NCBI GenBank assembly: GCA_947632165.1
Contig: CANROI010000089.1
Span: 1-5,851, forward strand
DNA length: 5,851 bases
Direction: 5' to 3'
DNA from: an uncultured Clostridia bacterium
Lineage (GTDB): Bacteria; Bacillota; Clostridia; Christensenellales; Borkfalkiaceae
Below are positions 1 to 5,851 of this stretch, one piece after another; the stretch's first letter is position 1; the number at the start of each line of letters is the position of its first letter. The notes below the pieces were generated by a model. That model made no database searches. It was not told the DNA's origin and saw nothing but the letters and a program-made list of their open reading frames with translations. Both the position numbers and the translations under genes were made by a program.

Positions 1-2677
1 CTTCGAACATCTGACTGCACAACTTCTTCGCGCAGGCGATTTTTGCGTTTTCGATCTCATTCAACCGGGCAAGCTCCATGCCGAACTTCGTATCGACCAG
101 ATAATATGTGCTATGTCCGCCCCGATCGCAGAACACGATCGCCCAACCGGGGCTGTATTTTCCGACGGGGGTCGGAATATAGAACGTGCGCGGCAGTTTC
201 GCATAGGCCGAGACCTCTTCGGCAACGTCCAACCGTTCGGCGAATCTTCGCTCTACCGACGACGCGGGATCGATCCCGCCCACAAAGACATACTCCCGGA
301 TATGTTTCTGCGCATGGAACGCGTTCCTGTAGTCCCCTGCCTTCCGCGGCTCTTCGAGCTTCACCGAGGGCATGCCGCCCGCCTCGCGGTAGTGAATGCC
401 GTCCACGATCAGGGCCGCTTTGCGGGCGTTGATCAATCCGGAGACCTTTGCCATGAAGTCCTCCGGGTTCTGCCTGTAGAACGCAAATTTGGCGGGCGAG
501 ATCCCCTTCAGAACCGTCGCGATCGTCCTTCTCGAAAGGGCGGTCGCGGAAGCGATCTTCCCGACAAGATCGTACTTCACAAGGCTTTCGCTCTTGGGGC
601 GCAGCGTCTCCGTATGCGTCTTGCGCATCCTGAAAGACATATCGGCTTCTTCGGCGCTTTCCTCCGCCCCCTGCTCGCCCGTCGAAACGGTATAATTCAG
701 CGTGGAAACATAGAGCGTCTCATCGATGGATCTGATTGCGGAGGTGATCAACTTGTCCGAATCGAAATCGACCGTATAGGCAAATCTGCGGTTGATGCGC
801 TCCCACAGCGGAAGAAACCGGCGGAAATTCTCCTCGTTGATCGGGTTGTCCCGCACCTTGGTCAAATTCCCGTCCTCGACATAATTCCCGAGTAGATTCT
901 CATGGTCGGGACGCTCCAGATCCTCTTTCAGCTCCGCCTGCAGTCCCTTCACAAAGCGTTCATAGGAATCATTGGCGATGACCGTCAGAACATTGACTTC
1001 GTGCACATCGAGATCGGGGACCGTCGCGTCCATCCGCTCCCCCGCCGAGTTGACACAGAGCCGGAGCCCGCGGCCGACCTCCTGGCGGCGCCGGATGTCG
1101 GAGGCGCTGTGCTTGAGCGTACAGATCTGAAAGACGTTGGGATTATCCCACCCCTCCCGCAGGGCGGAGTGCGAAAAAATAAACCGCGTCGGCTCTTCGA
1201 AAGAGAGAAGCCGCTCCTTGTCCTTCAGGATCAGGTCGTAGGCGGACACATCGTCCGATATGTCCGTCCCGCGGACGAGGGAAGGATCGACCTTGCGGCC
1301 CTTTTTATCGATCGAAAAATAGCCCTTATGGGCCCGTGAGGCGTCCGTGTTGCGCAAAAACGTTGCATAGGGCGTATCGGAGGCAATGTATTCTCCGACG
1401 ATCCGATCGTATTCCTCTTCGAAGATCTTCCCGTAGGGCCCGTTGACCTCGTTGCCATTTTCATCATAACGGCGGTATTTTGCCACTTCATCGATGAAGA
1501 ACAGTGAAAGAACCTTGATCCCGCGGCGGAAGAGTTCCTCCTCTTTTTCGAAGTGAGAGCGAATCGTCTCGCGGATCTGAATGCGGCGGATGTCCGCTTC
1601 GGAGACGTCTCCGCTTGCGCTGCCAAGATACAACTCTCCGCCGTTGAGAAATACGACCTTATTGTTGAGCGGATCGATCTCACCGATCGTGAAACCGTCG
1701 CCGTATTGGCTCATCTCCCCGGATACCCGATAGAGGTTGTCTCCCACGCCCAAAATCCGGACTTCGCGGCAGATCCTGCCGCCTGCGCCCACGATCTCGA
1801 GTTCGATTTTCGCCCTCGGCGGTCTGGTCGGCGAGAGGAGGATCTCCTGAAGGTAGAGATAGCCGTTCGTGCCGCGCAGATCATGCACGGTAAACCCCTT
1901 GACCTGTATCTTTTTGACGAGTTTTTTGTTGAACGCTTCGAGCGCGTCGAGGACGTAGACGGTATTGTGCTTTACCTTGTGCGTCGCCGAAAAATTCATA
2001 GAAAAGAGCGGGTCGAAACGGAAAAGCGCCTCCTGCGTTGCCCTTCCCCCCATCTTTTGCGGCTCATCGAGGATGAGGATGGGCCTGTTCTTTGCGATCA
2101 CGTCGATCGGCCTGCGCGACCCGAAGTCATCGAGCGCCTCATAGATGCGGCGGGCGTCTGCGCCCCGCGCGTTGAACGCTTGAATGTTGATGATCATTGC
2201 GTTGATCGCGGAACTCGAGGAAAACTGTTCGATCTCGTCGAGTTTTTTGGAGTTGTAAATAAAAAAGCGGGCCTTCTTTCCGTAGGAGTCCATGAAATGC
2301 TCCTGCGTGATCTCGAAGGCTCTCTTCACCCCTTCGCGGATCGCAATGCTCGGAACGGCCACGATAAATTTACTGAACCCGTATCGCTTGTTCAGTTCGA
2401 ACATCGACTTGATATAGACGTAAGTCTTGCCCGTGCCTGTCTCCATCTCGACGTCGAGGTCGACCGCGCCGAGTGTTCCGGAGAGTTCCGCCGACTGCGC
2501 AAGACCGGAAGCCGCCTGTATGCCGCGGATGTTCACAAGGAGCTCGGAGCCCGAAAGCGCAATGGGCGGATTGGCGAAGCCGACGTCATGCGCTTTATGG
2601 GGCTGCCCCGCAAAGACGTCTGCGATCGCATTCACCGCATCCGTCTGATATGGTTGTACCTTGAACTTGAATTTCAT
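1..2677 (-). CDS. res: Type III restriction enzyme, Res subunit (SF2 helicase/translocase plus C-terminal nuclease domain), 3' end outside window
   Basis: This frame is open from an ATG at 2677 to the window edge, giving 892 residues with no stop. It begins MKFKFKVQPYQTDAV, a typical type III Res N-terminus. Superfamily 2 ATPase motifs occur in order: Walker A METGTGKT (residues 78-85), motif Ia-like AVPSIAIREGV (about 107-117), Walker B DEPQ (204-207), SAT (230-232), motif V REGWDNPN (507-514) and motif VI QEVGRGLR (532-539). The C-terminal part (about 830-892) aligns by eye to the family's PD-ExK nuclease, but reads YSPGWAIVF (841-849) and VDTKF (861-865). Gly844 stands where the catalytic Asp is expected, and Asp862 where Glu is usual. 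The spacing and the flanking family sequence (for example NAKIACAKKL) are preserved. Known members are roughly 970-1000 residues, so a few dozen are probably missing here. The start lies 14 bp after mod, with no clear Shine-Dalgarno, which suggests translational coupling. Res acts with Mod as an ATP-dependent endonuclease on unmethylated DNA. The family call is secure; cleavage activity is doubtful. Confidence 0.95.
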   Translation of the reverse strand, partial: MKFKFKVQPYQTDAVNAIADVFAGQPHKAHDVGFANPPIALSGSELLVNIRGIQAASGLAQSAELSGTLGAVDLDVEMETGTGKTYVYIKSMFELNKRYGFSKFIVAVPSIAIREGVKRAFEITQEHFMDSYGKKARFFIYNSKKLDEIEQFSSSSAINAMIINIQAFNARGADARRIYEALDDFGSRRPIDVIAKNRPILILDEPQKMGGRATQEALFRFDPLFSMNFSATHKVKHNTVYVLDALEAFNKKLVKKIQVKGFTVHDLRGTNGYLYLQEILLSPTRPPRAKIELEIVGAGGRICREVRILGVGDNLYRVSGEMSQYGDGFTIGEIDPLNNKVVFLNGGELYLGSASGDVSEADIRRIQIRETIRSHFEKEEELFRRGIKVLSLFFIDEVAKYRRYDENGNEVNGPYGKIFEEEYDRIVGEYIASDTPYATFLRNTDASRAHKGYFSIDKKGRKVDPSLVRGTDISDDVSAYDLILKDKERLLSFEEPTRFIFSHSALREGWDNPNVFQICTLKHSASDIRRRQEVGRGLRLCVNSAGERMDATVPDLDVHEVNVLTVIANDSYERFVKGLQAELKEDLERPDHENLLGNYVEDGNLTKVRDNPINEENFRRFLPLWERINRRFAYTVDFDSDKLITSAIRSIDETLYVSTLNYTVSTGEQGAEESAEEADMSFRMRKTHTETLRPKSESLVKYDLVGKIASATALSRRTIATVLKGISPAKFAFYRQNPEDFMAKVSGLINARKAALIVDGIHYREAGGMPSVKLEEPRKAGDYRNAFHAQKHIREYVFVGGIDPASSVERRFAERLDVAEEVSAYAKLPRTFYIPTPVGKYSPGWAIVFCDRGGHSTYYLVDTKFGMELARLNEIENAKIACAKKLCSQMFE

Positions 2678-2691
2678 GGCAAGCGCTGCGC

Positions 2692-4569
2692 TCAGAGGAT
2701 CCTGATTTTGGTGCCCGGGCTGTAGACCCCGAAGAGCTGCTCATTGTTAATGCCGACGCTGTCCCCAAACGTGCCGTCCCTGAAGGCGGCATAGAGCGGC
2801 TTTTGGGCGGCGATCGCCGTGATGACATCATTCGTGATGTCTTCGTCGAAGCAGGCGATCAGTTCGTTCCGGTTGACGGCAAAATAGGTCTTTCCGTCCT
2901 CCGACTTTTTTTCGATCTTTGCGGAGAGTTCCACGCCCAATTCGAGCATCACCTGAAACAGGAGATCCCATGCCGTACGGTCGGGCTTGATATTGTCTAT
3001 GGCGTCGTCCAAACGCTCCTGCAACTGCGCTTCGGGCGCATAATATACGTCCCGCATGTTCGAAGAATCCAGCCTGAAGACGCGGAATCCGACGTCCGGC
3101 GCCGCCGAACAGTCGGTCCGCTCTCCCGCACGGCGGATCCGTTCCTCGCCGATGTCGCAGATTGTTCTGAAACCCGCTCTGTATGCCTCGCTCTTTTCGT
3201 CGCAGGCCTCGGGGATCTGTATCATGATGAACTTGCGCCGTCCGCCGTCCTCGGCGTTGAGCTGCATGACCGCATGCGCCGTCGTCGCGGAGCCCGAAAA
3301 AAAGTCGAGGATGGTATCATCTCTCCCCGTGAGCAGTTTTGCAAAGTACTTGACGAGCGCCACGGGTTTCGCGAAATCGAACGGAATCTTCAGGGCGGCA
3401 AGCTCCGCCGAGGCGAGCGTATTCTGGAACGCATCGGAAAAATTCTTGGGATGCATCCCCCGCTCCTCACGCTCGTTCAGATAGACCTTGGTGTAGACAT
3501 TCCAGCTGCCCGGAGTGCCGTCTTTCCTGATGAGCGGCGTCGTCTTTGTGCGTTTGAAGACGATCCTTCCCTCTTCCTTCCCCTTCAGGAACGTCGCTTC
3601 ATTCCAGCGCCAAGGCTTGCCGTCCGGCGGGAGCACGCGCTCTCCGTCCGGGCAGAGGATCGGATAGGACGACCCCCCGTGTTTGAGCGCCGCCTGGTAC
3701 AGGCCGACCTCCTGATAAGGGCCCCGCTCGTCCGCATGTTCGTCGGTCTTATTGTACCGGCTGCGGATGTCTTCGTCCATCTCCACGCTGAACTCTTTGA
3801 CGCATCCGATGTCCTTCGCGTAGATCACGACGTAATCCACACAGGGCGAAAAGTTATCCCCGTTGTTGCTCGACTTTTTGGTGATCCTGCTGAAGATCGG
3901 CATGCGGTTCCGCGCGAAGAAGAGCTCGTCGCAGATTTCGATCAACCGTGCCAATTCGCCGTCGCCGATGCTGATAAAGATCACACCGTCGTCGGAGAGG
4001 AGATCACGCGCCACTTTGAGGCGCGGATAGATCATATTCAGCCAATCGGTATGGAATCTTCCGTTGCTGTCGTAGTTTTTCACAAGCCGCATGCCGGCTT
4101 CGTCGAATTGTCCGCTGCCGTGGCGCTTATAGTGCTCCCCCTCGAGCGAATAGTCGTCCTCATACACGAAGTCGCTCCCCGTATTGTAGGGCGGATCGAT
4201 GTAGATCATCTTGATCTTTCCGAGATAGGGCTCGCGGAGCAGCTTCAAAGCGTCGAGGTTGTCCCCTTCGATGTAGACGTTTTCGGTATGGTCGAAGTCG
4301 CGGCTCCGCTCTCTGACCGGACGAAGGGTCGCGGTTACCCGGGAACTCGCAAGGCGCCTTGCCTTGCTCTTTTCCGGCCAGCTCATCTGATATCGCTCCT
4401 GCTTGCCGTCGACCGTCTCCGACAGTTCCTCTCTGAGCACGTCGAAATCGACCGCGAGCACCGTCTCTTCCCCTTTCATGACCTCCGTCACCGCATTCGG
4501 GAAGAGCGCCCGGAGTTTTTCCAAATTCTCCCGTCTGATATCCTTCGTCTTCATTACAAGTCTGTCCAT
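2692..4569 (-). CDS. mod: Type III restriction-modification system DNA methyltransferase, Mod subunit
   Basis: This 625-residue protein is a beta-class amino-methyltransferase. The catalytic motif IV, DPPYNTG (residues 125-131), precedes the S-adenosylmethionine-binding motif DFFSGSATT (422-430). Between them lies HTDWLNMIYPRL (173-184), a family signature, followed by a variable stretch of about 220-400 that probably holds the target recognition domain. The C-terminus NNEQLFGVYSPGTKIRIL (608-625) is typical of type III Mod. Family members methylate adenine N6 on one strand of a short asymmetric site and give the Mod-Res complex its specificity; the site cannot be read from sequence. I chose ATG 4569 (MDRLVMKTKD) because it gives a leader of about 30 nt from the promoter at 4606-4634. 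ATG 4554 (MKTKDIRREN) is also plausible, and ATG 4590 would lie only about 10 nt after the predicted transcript start. Neither 4569 nor 4554 has a strong Shine-Dalgarno. The longer open frame up to 4809 crosses the promoter and the upstream terminator and is not coding. Both catalytic motifs look intact. I saw no simple-sequence repeats that would suggest phase variation. Confidence 0.95.
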   Translation of the reverse strand: MDRLVMKTKDIRRENLEKLRALFPNAVTEVMKGEETVLAVDFDVLREELSETVDGKQERYQMSWPEKSKARRLASSRVTATLRPVRERSRDFDHTENVYIEGDNLDALKLLREPYLGKIKMIYIDPPYNTGSDFVYEDDYSLEGEHYKRHGSGQFDEAGMRLVKNYDSNGRFHTDWLNMIYPRLKVARDLLSDDGVIFISIGDGELARLIEICDELFFARNRMPIFSRITKKSSNNGDNFSPCVDYVVIYAKDIGCVKEFSVEMDEDIRSRYNKTDEHADERGPYQEVGLYQAALKHGGSSYPILCPDGERVLPPDGKPWRWNEATFLKGKEEGRIVFKRTKTTPLIRKDGTPGSWNVYTKVYLNEREERGMHPKNFSDAFQNTLASAELAALKIPFDFAKPVALVKYFAKLLTGRDDTILDFFSGSATTAHAVMQLNAEDGGRRKFIMIQIPEACDEKSEAYRAGFRTICDIGEERIRRAGERTDCSAAPDVGFRVFRLDSSNMRDVYYAPEAQLQERLDDAIDNIKPDRTAWDLLFQVMLELGVELSAKIEKKSEDGKTYFAVNRNELIACFDEDITNDVITAIAAQKPLYAAFRDGTFGDSVGINNEQLFGVYSPGTKIRIL

Positions 4570-4605
4570 TCTCGTCTCGCTCGCTTGCATGCGCAACCAC
4601 TGTCG

Positions 4606-4634
4606 ATTATACCATAATTTTCCCGCAAAATCAA
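4606..4634 (-). promoter_or_regulatory. Sigma70-type promoter with extended -10 for the mod-res operon
   Basis: Read on the minus strand, TTGATT (4634-4629) is followed by a 17-bp spacer and TATAAT (4611-4606). A TG dinucleotide one base upstream of the -10 box (TGGTATAAT) makes it an extended -10. Four of six -35 bases and all six -10 bases match the consensus. Transcription should start near 4599, about 30 nt before the preferred mod start at 4569. The element lies downstream of the neighbouring gene's terminator, as expected for an independent promoter. Confidence 0.85.
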
Positions 4635-4686
4635 CGTTCCTTGCAAAATTGCGGTACGCTTTGGCAAAGATTTTACGCCATGGAAC

Positions 4687-4715
4687 AAAAAACCTCCCGG
4701 GGATCCCCGGGAGGT
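4687..4715 (-). terminator. Intrinsic terminator of the nucleotidase-guanylate kinase gene
   Basis: Positions 4692-4715 form a perfect 24-nt inverted repeat centred on GGATCC, with arms of ACCTCCCGGG and CCCGGGAGGT. On the minus strand the GC-rich hairpin runs directly into six T residues (4692-4687). It begins 8 nt after the stop codon at 4726-4724. This is a classic Rho-independent terminator and it separates the upstream gene from mod-res. No comparable T tract follows the hairpin directly on the plus strand, so it should act in one direction. Confidence 0.93.
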
Positions 4716-4723
4716 AAACCGTT

Positions 4724-5833
4724 CTATTTTTGGCGGACCATTTCCACGATCCGGTCGATCGCCGCGAAAATGTCGTCGCCGACGTCGATTTCGGCGTCGC
4801 AGATCTCACTGTTCCGGTATTCGAAATCGAGCGACATAATGCGGCGCGTCTTATCCTCGAGGTCGATGTCCCTCATGATGATGCTCTTGATCGCGTCTGC
4901 GCGCTCCCTGCGCGTAAATACGAGCATGGCGCGCTGCCGGTAGAGATTTTTCAGCGTGATGGCGCCGCAGATATCGATCGGGATCACGGCGACGCTTCCC
5001 CTTGCCACAATGGGCGCGATGTCCTTTTCGGAAGTCCCGAAATGATAGCCGCTGTAGACGGTCGTCTCGATAAAATTCCCCGCCCGCAGCTCTTTGAGGA
5101 ATTGTTCCTCGGTGATAAAGCGGTAAGCCTCGTCCCCCTCCGTCGCGCGCCGCGGGCGCGTCGTCGACGTCAACGGTTTTTCGAATCCATCCAGCTTGAT
5201 CAGCCCGTTCGCGATCTCCGTCTTGGAAGAGCCGGAGGGCCCCACAAGGCACAGGACGCCCCCGTTTTCAAGGCGAGGGAAGCCCTCGGAGAAGGAGCTG
5301 CGGACCATCTCGCAGAAATGCAGGAAGTCATCGTACCCGTTCACGGAGAGCAGGCCCGAGAGCCCAACGTTCCAAGGTTTTCTGAAGAGGACGGGATACG
5401 CCGCCCGGGAGCTTGAAATATTGTGCGCCCCGTCGTCGAGCATGATGTCGAGCGAGATCATGTCTTTCCGCGTGCCCATCATGATATTCTGGACGGGGAT
5501 CTCGGGGAAATCCTTGATCAGGCGCTCCGCCCGCGCGCTCATGCAGCAGGCCGGCACCGCGGTGATCATGAACACGTCGGCGATCTCGGAGAGCTTCTTT
5601 ACAAACGCCTGCGCCCCTTCCGTGATCGGCTGCGTCCGCACGAATTCGGGATCCGAATACAACGCAATGCGCTCCTCCACATAGCGGCCCCCGCCGTTCC
5701 AGCTCTTGATCTCTTCGATCTTCATGGGCTCTTCGTCGGGATGACGGCAGTTGATGATCTCCAGCGCATAGGAATTGCATTCATAGAGGGTATCGTCCAC
5801 GTCAAGTCCGACGCGGATCCTGTACTTTTTCAT
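4724..5833 (-). CDS. Bifunctional fusion: HAD-family 5'-nucleotidase (NT5C-like) plus guanylate kinase-like domain
   Basis: This is a 369-residue protein with two domains. Residues 1 to about 175 resemble cytosolic 5'(3')-deoxyribonucleotidases of the HAD superfamily. HAD motif I is DVDDTL (nucleophile Asp11, acid/base Asp13), motif II is MITA (Thr91), a likely motif III Lys is Lys123, and motif IV is LDIMLDDGAHN (128-138; Asp133/Asp134). Such enzymes dephosphorylate (deoxy)nucleoside monophosphates. After a short linker (about 176-190), residues 191-369 follow the guanylate kinase fold. They show a P-loop GPSGSSKT (198-205), GMP-binding STTRPRR with Arg226, Arg229 and Glu232, a YRF at 237-239, FIE (Glu256), SGYHFGTS (261-268) and IDICGA (Asp287). 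Guanylate kinase converts GMP or dGMP to the diphosphate with ATP. The P-loop has Ser203 where Gly normally precedes the Lys, so kinase activity is uncertain. No signal peptide or membrane segment is visible, so the protein should be cytosolic. It is transcribed separately from mod-res. Domain families are clear; substrate and physiological role are inference. Confidence 0.88.
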   Translation of the reverse strand: MKKYRIRVGLDVDDTLYECNSYALEIINCRHPDEEPMKIEEIKSWNGGGRYVEERIALYSDPEFVRTQPITEGAQAFVKKLSEIADVFMITAVPACCMSARAERLIKDFPEIPVQNIMMGTRKDMISLDIMLDDGAHNISSSRAAYPVLFRKPWNVGLSGLLSVNGYDDFLHFCEMVRSSFSEGFPRLENGGVLCLVGPSGSSKTEIANGLIKLDGFEKPLTSTTRPRRATEGDEAYRFITEEQFLKELRAGNFIETTVYSGYHFGTSEKDIAPIVARGSVAVIPIDICGAITLKNLYRQRAMLVFTRRERADAIKSIIMRDIDLEDKTRRIMSLDFEYRNSEICDAEIDVGDDIFAAIDRIVEMVRQK

Positions 5834-5840
5834 AAAACCG

Positions 5841-5844
5841 CCTC
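5841..5844 (-). promoter_or_regulatory. Ribosome binding site of the nucleotidase-guanylate kinase gene
   Basis: On the minus strand GAGG sits 7 nt upstream of the ATG at 5833-5831. This is good Shine-Dalgarno spacing and supports that start codon, which also begins a typical HAD N-terminus (MKKYRIRVGLDVDDT). No promoter can be assessed because the window ends 18 bp upstream of the gene. Confidence 0.75.
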
Positions 5845-5851
5845 ATTCAAA

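Noticed and set aside
1553..2725. A 390-codon plus-strand open frame opposite res.
   Set aside because: It is antisense to the helicase motifs of Res and its translation resembles no family I know. The plus-strand frames at 113-895 and 902-1339 are rejected for the same reason.
2692..4569. Phase-variable repeats in mod, as known from other type III systems.
   Set aside because: I found no tandem tetranucleotide, pentanucleotide or homopolymer tract in the coding region or leader that would drive slippage.
4585..4596. A short inverted repeat (TTGC-ATGC-GCAA) near the predicted transcript start of mod, as a possible operator.
   Set aside because: The arms are only 4 bp and no regulator gene is present in the window, so it is not called as a feature.
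2803..4617. A 604-codon plus-strand open frame opposite mod.
   Set aside because: It lies antisense to a clear type III Mod, has no recognisable domain, and its length is explained by the GC-rich codon pattern of the opposite strand.
4570..4809. An 80-codon N-terminal extension of mod in the same frame, starting at 4809.
   Set aside because: It would overlap the 3' end of the upstream gene, run through the terminator hairpin and cross the mod promoter. The family-like sequence starts only at about MDRLVMKTKD.
4730..5416. A 228-codon plus-strand open frame opposite the nucleotidase-guanylate kinase gene.
   Set aside because: The minus-strand frame carries HAD and guanylate kinase motifs; this one is an antisense shadow without recognisable features.
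4724..5833. The nucleotidase-guanylate kinase protein as a third component of the restriction-modification operon.
   Set aside because: A strong terminator at 4687-4715 and a separate promoter at 4606-4634 divide them, so proximity is the only evidence for a link.

Overview
The window looks like a moderately GC-rich bacterial chromosome segment. All three genes I can support lie on the minus strand, so transcription runs from right to left. A sigma70-type promoter, an intrinsic terminator and the protein sequences (a clostridial-looking type III Mod/Res pair) suggest a Bacillota/Clostridia-like bacterium. That assignment is a low-confidence inference, because no rRNA, tRNA or other taxonomic marker is present.

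Layout, in transcription order: (1) 5833-4724 encodes a 369-residue two-domain protein. It has an N-terminal HAD-superfamily domain resembling 5'(3')-deoxyribonucleotidase (NT5C type) and a C-terminal guanylate-kinase-like domain. It has a good Shine-Dalgarno site and ends in a strong hairpin-plus-U-tract terminator (4715-4687). (2) The 154-bp intergenic stretch 4723-4570 holds that terminator and then a near-consensus extended -10 promoter (4634-4606). (3) This promoter drives a type III restriction-modification operon. It consists of mod, a beta-class DNA methyltransferase (4569-2692), and, after 14 bp, res, a superfamily 2 helicase/translocase plus endonuclease (2677 to beyond position 1). 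The 3' end of res is cut off by the window edge.

Mod and Res should form one complex. Mod recognises a short asymmetric site and methylates it. Res uses ATP to communicate along the DNA and cleaves unmodified DNA. In this copy the ATPase motifs of Res and the catalytic motif of Mod look intact, but the expected PD-ExK nuclease motif reads PG...DTK. The first catalytic Asp is a Gly and the Glu is an Asp. The system may therefore methylate, and perhaps translocate, without cutting. This is the observation most worth following up.

The second notable item is the nucleotidase-guanylate kinase fusion. It joins two enzymes with opposing chemistry on nucleoside monophosphates and has an unusual P-loop (GPSGSSKT). 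The terminator makes it a separate transcription unit from the restriction-modification operon, so a functional link between the two is not supported by the sequence. I found no RNA genes, CRISPR arrays, insertion sequences or tandem repeats.
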